From Platanthera guangdongensis (taxonomy: Eukaryota > Streptophyta > Magnoliopsida > Asparagales > Orchidaceae): DNA of 64,000 nucleotides. The translations under genes and the position numbers were made by a program. Where the stretch lies: assembly GCA_039583875.1 (NCBI GenBank), contig CM077153.1:65108482-65172481 (forward strand), given 5' to 3'. The notes beneath the pieces are model-generated. The model saw only the letters and a list, made by a program, of their open reading frames with translations. It ran no database searches and was not told where the DNA came from. Positions 52,434 to 63,187 of the stretch are shown here, one piece after another; the first letter of the stretch is position 1, and each line of letters begins with the position of its first letter.

Positions 52434-52865
52434 TATTGAACATACATGCTCAGAATAGAGTTCTGTCAATGGAATTGGACTTGTATAGTCAATGCGAGTG
52501 CTACAAAACTCATTTCATTCATATCTGAGGTCATATGGAGAATATGACCATTTTGAGAATCGTAGCGCGCCACAACGGAGCCATTTTAGTATATTGAGCA
52601 TGCATGATCCAAATTGAGTTTTGTTAGATGCATTGGGCTTGTATAGTCAATACGAGTGCAACAGAACTCGTTTCATTGTGATCTGAGCTCATATCAAGAG
52701 TATAACCATTTTGAGTATCGCGACACGTCACAGCGACGTCATTTTAGTATATTAAGCATACTTGCTCCATATTGAGTTATGTTAGTTATATTGGATTCAT
52801 ATAGTAAATATGAGTACAATAGAACACGTTTCATTCTAATTTGAGGTCATATGGAGAATATGACT
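52434..52865. repeat. 158-bp tandem repeat, about 2.7 copies
   Basis: Units start TATTGAACATACATGCTC (52434), TATTGAGCATGCATGATCC (52592) and TATTAAGCATACTTGCTCC (52750); each continues with GTATAGTCAAT..GAGTG, CTCATTTCATT-like, and GAGGTCATATGGAGAATATGAC-like text. Copies are roughly 80 percent alike by eye. Confidence 0.85.
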
Positions 52866-53316
52866 ATAACGCCCCTGAATTTTCGATAATGATTTTGATC
52901 CCTATTGTGACGTAAGGGAGTTATGTTGACGCGTAGTTAACGGGACACCGTTGTTAGTGCGTAATTTTATTCATCAGAATTAGAGTTTTCGACTTGGGAA
53001 GATTTATGTGGTTAATTTTAACAGGTTTGTGAAGTTTGGTGGCGATCCGAGCTTAATTGGGATCTCGGTAAATTTTATAAAGATTATTGTTGTTTTAACT
53101 TGGGGAAATTTTAACCCGAGTTTGGTTGTTTGATCCTGATTTCAACTTCGCCGTTGGATTCGTAGCACCGTCATTTAGTTTTGGTGCAAATTTCATCGAA
53201 AACCGAGGCATTTTAGTAATTCTCGTGGTTTTAGATTTCTTAAAAATTATATTAATGATATATATATATATATATATATGTACGTTTAAAAACAAAACAC
53301 TATTCATCGTCTTCCC
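52865..53316 (+). repeat. Degenerate gypsy LTR fragment
   Basis: Starts TATAACGCCCCTGAATTTTCG, close to the TGTAACGCCCC start of gypsy LTRs. The remainder (GACTTGGGAAG, GGCGATCCGAG, AACCGAGGCATTTTAGTAATT) is LTR-like with no gene. (TA)n at 53256-53279. Cut on the right by G2. Confidence 0.5.
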
Positions 53317-55368
53317 TGTAACACCCCCATCCGTCGCATGACACATAACAGAAGGTCTAGCTGGAACCCGACGCCATATACCACAGACAGTCGGAAGGTT
53401 ACATAAGAATATTCAAACTATCCAATTAAGACAACTCGTCCTACACAGAGCATTTTAGCGGAAGCTTTTAAATAGTTGAAAGAACCCAAATCTTAAATCC
53501 ATAATCATGAATATCCACATCCACACAACAGGAATGAAACCCAAATACACTGAAAGGTACATGGCCTTATGGCCTTACAAATGTTCACTTAACAAAATAG
53601 TGTCTTACATACATCGGCTCGCAGGCCGACCACACATGACAAAATAAAAACAACTATTCTTTATGACCTTCGAGGGCCAGCACAGCAACATGGGCTCCAG
53701 CCCGCTATCTAGCACTCGGCTCCGCAGCACCTGCAAGAAACATTCCACCGCATGGTGGCAAACAAAGCAACGGTCAGCCAAAGCCGACCAAATTATAACG
53801 ACCCCGCCCCTTACTCGGGACGGCGGTGCTCCTTCCCTGCATATCATTAGCCCAATAAAACCATAAAATGCAATTATACTACGCCACAGGTGTAGGCTCG
53901 CTCAGCCAAACACCACGTACACTCAGGGCACATTAACGGTGAATCATGGCATTTCAGCGTCTTCACCACCATCCCAAAGATGGCAACCACATGAGCAATT
54001 AGCCTTTCTGACCACCATCTAAGGCTCCCAACTATGCCAACGGCCAGTCCCCTTTTCGGGTCTCTTGCACCGAACCACATAGCCTATGTCCAATTCCACT
54101 TGCCCGTTGCTCACACCACGTAGTCACATTAAGACGTACGCACGAGCCAAGCTTCTCTCGGATCCCAAAACTTTTCCAAACAATCACATAACCCAGTTAT
54201 GTTCAAGGACGATTCCCTGACCGCCAAGTTAGCAGAACACGTTTCCGCTCAGTTTTCCGGGTGCGCCTTGAAGTTAATCCCCAAGGATCCCTGTTGAAAT
54301 CTACCGCGTAGAAACCCGAAAAACCAAAAGCAGGAGTCTTCTCCGGCAAAACATATCAAATGCAACATCACCAATCCAGACAATACACGTCCGGGTAGGC
54401 TTCACACACAATGCCCATGCCCGTACTTCGATTCCAGACTCTATATGCAACACAAGGGGGACTATTGACATCAACCCCGAGGAACACCACGCACTCACCG
54501 CACACTCACGGGAGCGTGATTCCCTATGCAGAAAGGAAGAGCTTCACATGCTGAAGTAGAGAATCGTTACCCTTATAGTCCGCTTTTGCGCCATGGAAAA
54601 ACTACACGGATTGAAGTCTTCGAAACGACCTTTCCTCCACGGATCCACTCTCAGATCTCAAAACGGTGCTCTGATGCTCCGCCGGTGGCCAAAATCCTCC
54701 TTCTTCTTCCTCCTCTCTCAACTCCTTGGAAAGAGAAAGCTTGGAGAGAAATGAAGGATTAACTCCCCTGTTCCCGGCCTTAACCGAGCAGAAAACCATC
54801 TGGGCCGTTGGATCTTATTTAAAGAAAATGAACGGCTCAGATCTGCTCAAAAATCTCCAAACCTAGGCCGAACACGGCTTGGCACACGGCCGTGTCCCAG
54901 GCCGTGTGCCTCGATCCAGGCACGATTGTCGAATATAGAGACTCACACGGGCTACCACACGCCCGTGTCTCACTCGACACTCCCGTGTCGGATCCTCAAC
55001 ACGCCCATGACCAGGGGGCGTGTCACCAATAACCGCCACGACAACAAACACGACCCAACTGAACACGGGTAGGGACACGGGTATGAACACGCCCTTGTCA
55101 CCCGAAAATCATCGAGCTACTATCGTCGACCGTCGAACGCAGAACACGGGCACATACACGGTTAGGCACACGCCCGTGTCAAATGACACGCCTGTGTCAA
55201 ATGACACACCCGTGTCATTTAGCCGTGTCCTTATCGGGATGAAAACAGCTAAAACACCAGCCAGACACAGCCTTGGACACGCCCGTGTCCTAGGCCGTGT
55301 ACCCCAATACCGGCACCAAAAATCCCTTTTTACGCGATCAACTCAAATACAACTTTCGGGGCGTTACA
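53317..55368 (-). repeat. G2 3' LTR
   Basis: 2052 bp; minus strand starts TGTAACGCCCCGAAAG and ends GGGTGTTACA. ACACGGCCGTGT-type palindromes lie at 55300-54850. A weak TATA (TTTAAATAAG, about 54824-54815) follows. Then ATGGCGCAAAAGCGG near 54595 runs into AAGG|GTAACG, which resembles the LTR exon 1 and donor of G1. Confidence 0.92.
54850..55300. repeat. ACACGGCCGTGT / ACACGGGCGTGT array in G2 U3
   Basis: Words CACACGGCCGTGTC, CACACGCCCGTGTC, GACACGCCTGTGTC and GACACACCCGTGTC recur at 15-45-bp spacing. Same motif class as G1 although the LTRs are otherwise different. Confidence 0.88.
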
Positions 55369-55385
55369 CATCTCCCCCACTAAAG
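55369..55385 (-). other. G2 polypurine tract
   Basis: TTTAGTGGGGGAGATG on the minus strand, next to the LTR; the hairpin TTTCGAGACGAAA precedes it. Confidence 0.85.
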
Positions 55386-55437
55386 GAATTTCGTCTCGAA
55401 ATTAAGTAAAGGTGCACAAATCTAAATAATACATGAG

Positions 55438-56795
55438 TGGAATTACTCGGGTTACTCCTCCAACATAGCTTGCTCTCGCTCCCAAGAAAGCTCCTCACGT
55501 CCGCAATTATCCCATCAGACTTTAACCATTTGGACCTCCTTGTTGCGGATTCGTTTGACTGCAACATCTTCAACACTTACTGGCTTGACCCTTGTTGTTA
55601 ATTCATAATCAACCGGTACTTGATTGTCCGCAATGATCTGCGCAGGCTCTTGCACCACCTTACGCAACACCGACACGTGGAACACGTCATGTAGCCCACT
55701 CAATTCTGCCGGCAGCTTCAATCTATACGCCGCCTCGCCAACACGCTCCAGGATTTTAAATGGTCCAAGGTATCTCGGACTCAACTTCTTCAAGCGTCGA
55801 ACCCGCGAGACACCCTTGAATGGCTTAATTTTTAAGTACACCCAGTTGCCAACATTGAACTCCACATTCCTATGTTTGACATTATAGTACTTTGACTGTC
55901 TATCCTGAGCGATCTTCAACCGTTCTTGAATTGTCCGTCTCACTAAGGTGGCATCTTCCACTGCTTTACGTTTGTAAAGCTTCGACTCGCCCATCTCCAA
56001 CCAAGACAACGGCGTGCGACACTTTCTCCCGTACAAGGCCTCGAAAGGCGCCATTCCAATACTCGCCTGAAAGCTGTTGTTATACGCAAACTCCACCATG
56101 TACAGGTGATCTTACCACTACTTTCCAAAATCTAGGATGCACATGCGAAGCATGTCTTCCATCGTCCGGTTGACCCTCTCGGTTTGGCCATCCGTCTGCG
56201 GATGAAAGGCTGTGCTGAACTTTAGCTTAGTACCCAACAGACTATGCACCAACCTCCAGTCATTCGACGTGAAGCATCCATCTCGATCACTAATAATACT
56301 GCGGGGCACACCATGTAATCATACAATATTCTCCACATAGAGTTTGGCTAACTTTTCCACCGGATCTTCCTTACTGACCGGAATAAAGTGCGACACCTTT
56401 GTCAACCTATCTACGACCACCCAAATGGCGTCGTTTCCCTTCTGCGACTTTGGCAAACCATGCACCAAATCCATAGATATGGCGTCGAATTTCCATTCTG
56501 GGATAGGTAGGGACTTCAAGAAACCTCCGGGCTTCTGGCATTTCGCCTTCACCAATGCACAAGTTCTGCACGTGGCCACATAAAGTGCTACATCCTTCTT
56601 CAATCCTGGCCCCCAGAATAATTTCTTCATGTCTCTATACATCTTCGTGCTTCTCGGGTGGATCAGGTACTTGGTATGATGAGCCTCGTACATCAACTCC
56701 TCCCGAGGATTATCCGCACTAGGAACACATAGGCGACCATCCTTCCTCAGCAACCCATCCTCAACAGCAAACTGGGAATTTGACCCATCCAATGA
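55438..56795 (-). pseudogene. G2 Pol: integrase and chromodomain-like tail
   Basis: One frame with stops at 56793-56795, 56316-56318, two near 56113-56120, and 55512-55514. Zinc-binding part HHTKYLIHP, TCRTCALVKAK; core MDLVHGLP, SDRDGCF and the E of GQTERVNRT, so the DDE residues are present. Then [50 protein letters not shown]. The tail is YELTTRVKPVSVEDVAVKR, MVKV, stop, WDNCGREELSWEREQ. The stop at 56316 sits where relatives have Arg (CGA to TGA). Several stops look like single-base changes; no frameshift is needed. Confidence 0.88.
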
Positions 56796-57416
56796 TTAAT
56801 CCAAGATCTGCTTCATGCTGTTATCCTGAATCAAAGCCCGCCGAACTCTATCAGCTAGGTCACACTGCACCTCTGTCCAAAATAGTTTCTCCTCAGCACT
56901 AGACTGCTTGTCGACACATGATATCTCCAAAGCCTCCAACTCATGGACCAATCTCTCATCATGTACCGATAACAAGTTGGCCTGTGCCGGAGTCCTGTGA
57001 CTCAACGCATCCACTACTGCATTTCCTTTCCCAGGCACATAATGAATCTTGAAGGTGTAGTCCCCTAAGAACTCCATCCACCTCCGCTGCCTCATGTTCA
57101 GATCCTTTTGATCCAACAGGTACTTCAAGCTCTTATGATCGGTGTAAATATCAACCTTCACACCGTACAGATAGTGCCTCCACAGCTTTAGAGCAAATAT
57201 CACAACCGCTAATTCTAAGTCGTGAACCGGATAATTCCTCTCATGAAACTTCAGTTGTCGTGAACCATAGGCTATCACCCTCCCATGTTGTAGAAGAACA
57301 CATCCCAAACCATTACCCGAGGCATCACTATAGATCTCGAACCCTTCGGTTCCACTTGGCGAACATAAAATAGGCGCCATGGTCAACCGCCTCTTCAACT
57401 CTTCAAAAGCATGTTC
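56796..57416 (-). pseudogene. G2 Pol: RNase H
   Basis: Same frame as RT, separated by TGA 57417-57419. [53 protein letters not shown] and TDHKSLKYL (each in the usual order) mark gypsy RNase H. The linker to integrase follows. Ends at a stop 56796-56798 region before the integrase zinc domain. Confidence 0.88.
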
Positions 57417-58451
57417 TCACTCCGGAGACCACACAAACTTCTGATCCTTCCTAGTCAACGTTGTGAGTGGTAGCGCTATCCGCGAGAAGTTCTCTACGAA
57501 GCGCCTGTAGTAGCCAGCAAGCCCCAGAAAGCTCCGGACTTCCACCACTATAGTCAAAGCAGGCCACTCCCGTATCGCTACTATCTTTGCCGGATCCACA
57601 ACTATCCCTTCTCCACTAACAACATGACCAAAGAACGCTATCGAGGATAACCAAAATTCACACTTGGAGAACTTAACATACAACTGGTTTCTCCTCAACG
57701 TCTCCAACACCACGTGAAGATGATTGCAGTGATCCTCCTCGCACTGCGAGTAAACCAGGATATCATCGATAAATACTATCCCGAAACAGTCCAGGTACTC
57801 TCTGAACGTCCTGTTCATCAGATCCATAAACACGGATGGCGCATTGGTCAAACCAAATGGCATGAACGTGAACTCGTAATGCCCAAACCGCGTACTGAAT
57901 GCTGTCTTTGGGATGTCGCTCTCTCTTATCCTCAATTGGTAGTAACCAGATTTTAGATCCAACTTCGAATACACCGTTGACCCAACCAACTGATCAAATA
58001 GATCGTCAATCCTCGGAATCAGATACTTATTCTTTTCCGTAAGCTTGTTCAATTCCTGGTAGTCGATACAAAGTCGCAAGCTCCCATCTTTCTTCTTAAC
58101 AAAGAGAACTGGTGCGCTCCAAGACGACGAACTTGGACGCACATAATCCTGCTCTAGCAACTCTTGCAGTTGCACTTTCAACTCCGCCATCTCTTTTGGC
58201 GCTATCCGATAGGGGGAGCGTAACACCGGTTTGGCACCCGGTACCAGCTTTATAGTAAAGTCTATCTCCCGCTGAGGAGGAACTCCTGGGAGATCTTTTG
58301 GAAACACATCGGGATAATCAGACACAACTGGGATGCTGTCCAGACTTGGCTTAGGCATCGAAGTCTGCACTAATGTGACAAACAGCTCTGCCCCAGACCG
58401 AACTGCCTTGATCCCCAGAGGGGTAGACGTCTACGTCTTGCTTAACCCCTT
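57417..58451 (-). pseudogene. G2 Pol: reverse transcriptase
   Basis: [69 protein letters not shown] and the catalytic [11 protein letters not shown], then [17 protein letters not shown]. Open for over 300 codons. It ends with SPE and TGA, where relatives have Cys in a SPECExAF motif. Closely related in type to G1 RT but clearly a different family. Confidence 0.9.
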
Positions 58452-58740
58452 TCACGCACCCAAATGCCATTTCAAGACTAGCTCCCAACTAACTTCCAAG
58501 CAATTACAACCAATGCATACTTGCTGCTCCGAGAGGCACTCCACACCAAAGACCGCGTCCAACCCAAAACTAAATTCAATATATTCTATCCGCGCGCACT
58601 GAGCACTACTAGTCAACAACACATCCATTATGTCTTTCGCCATCGGAAGAGGTACTCTGACACGTAATACAATTCCTTTGGGTAAATAGGGACGCGAAGT
58701 CCCCTAAACGAACGGTGCTCTCGCCAAATAAATGAAAGTC
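58452..58740 (-). pseudogene. G2 Pol: protease, active site destroyed
   Basis: In the frame of RT and Gag. FV-stop-GTS occupies the place of FDTGAS, so the catalytic Asp reads Val and the next residue is TAG. LRVRVPLP, CARIEYI and the rest fit a gypsy protease loosely. Similarity starts at about 58740, right after the inferred intron. Confidence 0.6.
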
Positions 58741-58828
58741 AGGACAAATCTCAACACAAATAGTTCTAAGCTAACATGCACATGGACGACATGTATTTAC
58801 AGTTAACTGCTATAACTTTAAACCGTAC
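58741..58828 (-). other. Intron-like segment between G2 Gag and Pol
   Basis: Donor GTGACAG|GTACGG (minus strand from 58828), in phase 1 of the Gag frame (VVVTG), exactly as in G1. The protease frame resumes about 88 nt later. No AG acceptor is visible at the expected place (TTTGTCCTGACTTTC), which would fit a mutated site. In G1 the intron is 95 nt at the same point. Confidence 0.55.
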
Positions 58829-59777
58829 CTGTCACCACGACAGCGAACTTCCTAGCTTCCTACTGGCCCCGGCTGTACACTTCAGACTTCCTCTCGGACT
58901 TTGCACGTCCGCTCCAACACTCACGAGCAAAATGCCCCGTCTTCCCGCAGTTATAACAAGCACCCGAGGTTCGGCCTGTAGTTTCCCCTGAAGCACCAAA
59001 AGGGGGGGGGGGGGCTGGACCCGAAGTCCTAGCCTTCTTATACCACCTATGATATCCATACTTTGAGGTAGCCGGCATTTTGAACTCTGTTTTCTTGGCA
59101 CTAGAGTCCTCAACCGCTCCTGACGTAGATTCCTTAGTCTTCTGAGCACCATCTCGACAAGCTTAGAAAAAGTGCCCTTTCTTGCCACAAGTATGACAGT
59201 TGTAAGTAACCTTACTAGTCGATGATCTAACCTTCTTCTTCAGCATTCTGTGAGATGCACCCCTCATAGGACTTACAGAGTTCGATACCCTACTCACTGG
59301 TATCTGGTGAATTTTTCCCATATCCACTTCCAAAGATCTAGCCGACTCCACCAAGGCTCGGAATCCCATTAGTTTTGGTCCTAGAAGTAGAATTCGCAGT
59401 TCGTCACGCAGACCACTATAGAATCTATCAACTATAGACCGCTCGTTCTCCAACTCAAAGCATGGGTAGCGGCTTATCAAAAGAAATGCCTGCAAATACT
59501 CATTAACTGAGTACGTACCCTGCACCAAGCACATGTTCAACGGCTGACCTGATGGCCTTCTAAATGTCACTTGATCCAACACACCACCCGACATTGAAGT
59601 CATCTCGGGGACAAAAGGTTGCACATTACTTCCCTACTGTGCACTAGTCATAGCGAGCACCACTTCAATGATCCTTCTTATGGTTTCAAACGAAGGAAGG
59701 GTCTCGAGCACGCCACTGGGTGCACTATAATCCTTAGAAACCAGATGTTCTGTCGGCTCTGCGCCACTCCCGGTCAC
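58829..59777 (-). pseudogene. G2 Gag with two CCHC-type knuckles, broken
   Basis: The frame can be followed from an acceptor-like TATAG (ending 59778) through VTGSGAEPTEHLV, a TAG near 59635, gag capsid motifs (LVQGTYSVNEYLQAFLLISRYP, ERSIVDRFYSGLRDELR) and the first knuckle CHTCGKKGHFF, where TAG (59163-59165) stands inside the X4 before the last Cys. The second knuckle CYNCGKTGHFAREC (about 58935) is complete. Another TAG is at 58860-58862, then EARKFAVVVTG to the donor. A run of 12 G at about 59003-59014 encodes Pro and is prone to slippage. No frameshift is needed to read it. Confidence 0.78.
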
Positions 59778-59980
59778 CTATAGTCGTACAAAACACCAGT
59801 AAGTGACCAAACAGAATTGCAAAAAGCAATTATAGGAACACGCAGGTTCCTCAAACACGTGTATTTTTCATTCCTAAGTGGACATTCATGGGTTCTTTTT
59901 AATGTTATAACGATGACGCACACATGTGCTCACCACCCCTTAAAAGAATTCGTCCATGAATTCATTTAAGCCTGACCGTA

Positions 59981-59998
59981 ACCAGAAGTCTGATACCA
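59981..59998 (-). other. G2 primer binding site
   Basis: TGGTATCAGACTTCTGGT on the minus strand, three bases from the LTR. Matches tRNA-Met for ten bases. Confidence 0.8.
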
Positions 59999-60001
59999 AA
60001 T

Positions 60002-61230
60002 TATAACACTCCCATCCGTCGCATGACATCTAACAGAAGGTCCAGCTGGAACCCGACGCCATATACCACAGACAGTCGGAAGGGTTACATAAGAATATTC
60101 AAACTATCCAATTAAGACAACTCGTCCTACACAGAGCATTCTAGCGGAAGCTTTTAAATAGTTGAAAGAACCCAAATCTTAAATCCATAATCATGAATGT
60201 CCACATCCACACAACAGGAATGAAACCCAAATACACTGAAAGGTACATGGCCTTATGGCCTTACAAATGTTCACTTAACAAAATAGTGTCTTATATACAT
60301 CGGCTCGCAGGCTGGCCACACATGACAAAATAAAAACAACTATTCTTTACGACCTTCAAGGGCCAGCACAGCAACATGGGCTCCAGCCCGCTATCTAGAA
60401 CTTGGCTCCGTAGCACCTGCAAGCAACATTCCACCGCACGGTGGCAAACAAAGCAACGGTCAGGCAAAGCCGACCAAATTATAACGACCATGCTCCTTAC
60501 TCGGGATGGCGGTGCTCCTTCCCTGCATATCATTAGCCCAATAAAACCATAAAACGCAATTATACTACGCCGCAGGTGTAGGCTCGCTCGGCCAAACACC
60601 CCGTGCACTGAGGGCACATTAACGGTTAATCCTGACATTTCAGCGTCTTCACCACCATCCCAAAGATGGCAATCACGTGAGCAATTAGCCTTTCTGACCA
60701 CCGTCTAAGGCTCCCAACTATGCCAATGGCCAGTCCCCTTTTCGGGTCTCTCGCACCAAACCACATAGCCTAGGTCCAATTCCACTTGCTCGTTGCTCAC
60801 ACCACGTAGTCACATTAAGACGTACGCACGTGCCAAGCTTCTCTCGGATCCCAAAACTTTTCCAAACAATCACATAACCCAGTTATGTTCAAGGCCGGTT
60901 CCCTGACCGCCAAGTTAGCAGAACACGTTTCCGCTGAGTTTTCCGGGTGCGCCTTGGAGTTAATCCCCAAGGATCCCTGTTGTAATCTACCGCGTAGAAA
61001 CCCGAAAAACCAAAAGCACGGAGTCTTCTCCGGCAAAACATATCAAATGCAACATCACCGATCCAGACAATACACGTCCGGGTAGGCTTCACACACAATG
61101 CCTATGCCCGTACTTCGATTCCGGACTCTATATGCAACACAAGGGGGACTATTCATATTAACCCCGAGGAACACCACGCACTCACCGCACACTCGCGGGA
61201 GCAGGATTCCCTATGCAAAAAGGAAGAGCT
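60002..61230 (-). repeat. G2 5' LTR, visible inner part
   Basis: Matches 53317-54546 of the 3' LTR with scattered substitutions (terminal TGT reads TAT on the plus strand). It breaks off at 61230, where C6 is inserted; the outer part, with U3 and promoter, lies beyond the window. Confidence 0.92.
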
Positions 61231-62899
61231 TGAAAGCCCACCTAGTGTCAACTATCTTCACCTATGGGGGGGGGGGGGAATAGGTGACGTGCAGCATTTT
61301 TGCGGAATTTAAAATTGTACCTGCACAATAAAAATAAACAGCACAGCACACAGAATACACAAGCTATTTATAGTGGTTCCCCGATTTGGGTACATCCACT
61401 TTCCCCCTTCGACCTATCTCCCAACAAGGGACGACTCGGTCTCTTCACCAACAGGATTGAAATCCAATCCTTGCACTATCGGAAGGAACCCTTCCACACG
61501 TATGAGTCAACACTCCCACAACACGGGTTGCACCCAACCCTTACAAATAGGAACCAACGTTCCTTTACAACAGAAATAAAACTAGAATGTACAAGAAATA
61601 CAAACTACGTTTGGAGACTAAGGTGTCCCTCTTCGTAGACGATGTGTTCTTGAAGTCCACGAAGAGTCCGCAACCCTAGATCTCTCTTGGAGAGGATCTC
61701 CCCGGAACCGGCGGCGGCAAGATGGGCGGCGGCTAGGTTCACGGGATCGGCGGCGACGACGATGTGCGGCTGCTGTACTTTGGAGATCCAAACTTTATAG
61801 CGAAGCTAGCTAGGTCTACCAACGGTCACACTAGGATCAGTCGTCTCGATCGATTCGGACGGGGAAGGTTTTCCCGATCAACAAATCAAGAGACAAGAGA
61901 TCTCCGGTTAGACACGTGAGACGCTAAGCTTGGCTAAGCTTCTATCGACCGGAGATCTGGAAGAAACCACGATCAAGACCGACGATTAACTCTCTCAAGC
62001 GGCGACGGCGGCGGCGGAGTGGAACTCGCGATCTAGGTTACGTCGCGGCCCGTGTTTCGTCTTTTTCTCCGTCTTATCACTGTTAAAAAATACGCGTGTA
62101 TTTATACACAAGTATACTCCTAAATGACCGTTGTGGGTCCCACCTGAAGGAAACCCTAGTTCCGGTTCAACACAGTGCCAATGGCAGAATCCGGTCCAGC
62201 TGTTTCCAGAAAAATTGCCAAGTCAAAATCGGCGAGAATCGAAGGTGATTCTCGACGAATCGGCGAGAATCAGTTAGTGATTCTCGACTATTCGTCGAGA
62301 ATCACTAGTGATTCTCGCCGAATCACTTGATGATTCTCGCCGAATCACTTGTTGATTCTCGACGAATATTACTTGGCCATGATCTGCTCAACGATGGGTT
62401 CGGCGAGAATCACTAGTGATTCTCGCCGAATCTTACTTGGCACCGTTTTGAGGTAGCCGGATAGAGTCAGCGAGAATCACTAATGATTCTCGACGATTCG
62501 GCGGCGAGAATCACTAGTGATTCTCACCGAATCGACGAGAATCACTTGGTGATTCTCGTCGATTTATACTTAGACGATTTTTCGTCTATCCACCCAAGAG
62601 CTGCTCCTTGACCCATCCTTGCTCCTTGTCTGCTCTTGCATAGTTATAGCCCTATACTTGAAAGTAAGTGCACTCCAATAAAGAGAGTACACGTAGGCCA
62701 ACACACTGATCTGCTCAACAAGGGATTACGTCGTACAGACCCGTGTATATTGACCTACTGCACCCTGACATTGGTGTGCACTTAGCGTGGAATAACTGCA
62801 AGCACAACTTAAGAGGTTTCATTAAATACATTGTGAATTCATCTTAGCTTGACAGGTGGCTTCCTCAAATCCAGGTAATTGTGGATAAAATACCCAACA
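61231..62899 (-). repeat. C6 3' LTR
   Basis: 1669 bp; minus strand TGTTGGGTATTTTATCC to GGTGGGCTTTCA. Palindrome array 62575-62230; TATAAATA at 62106-62099; GGGGAACCACTATAAAT block at about 61384-61366; a run of G at 61266-61277 is the C-tract of the end hairpin. Confidence 0.93.
62230..62575. repeat. ATTCTCGNCGAAT / CACTAGTG palindrome array in C6 LTR
   Basis: Same alternating palindromes as in C2, with a different order and number of units (for example two adjacent TCACTTG-centred units near 62320-62350). Confidence 0.9.
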
Positions 62900-63045
62900 A
62901 TCTCCCCCTATTTGACGAAGCCAAAATCCTACTAGCTAAGATGAATAACACCAACCAGATAATATAAACAACATTCAGAATTTAAGTATGCAGCACAAGA
63001 GAATATAGGCAAGCAGATCAAGACTTGAGTCATTCATAAATTCAA

Positions 63046-63114
<69 letters not shown>

Positions 63115-63187
63115 CTCAAGATTGTTCATATAATAACAATAAACATTAATTGTTCTTAAGAGAGAATGACAGGCTATGAATTTTTGA
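62900..63187 (-). other. C6 3' UTR: polypurine tract and (TA)n
   Basis: AAATAGGGGGAGAT abuts the LTR (62900-62913). (TA)n at 63049-63112. No coding remnant. Confidence 0.9.

Larger units (their letters stand above)
53317..61230 (-). mobile_element. G2: degenerate Ty3/gypsy element on the minus strand
   Basis: 3' LTR 53317-55368, pol 55438-58740, gag 58829-59777, primer site, 5' LTR from 60002, interrupted by C6 at 61231. Gag and all visible pol parts lie in one frame; damage is mostly nonsense changes. LTR copies differ by a few percent by eye, so it is older than G1. Confidence 0.92.

Noticed and set aside
53605..53847. Cysteine-containing open frame repeated at 60291-60701 as a possible small protein
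   Set aside because: It lies in both G2 LTRs and mostly reflects LTR duplication. It might overlap a second LTR exon of G2 Gag, but the frame evidence is ambiguous.
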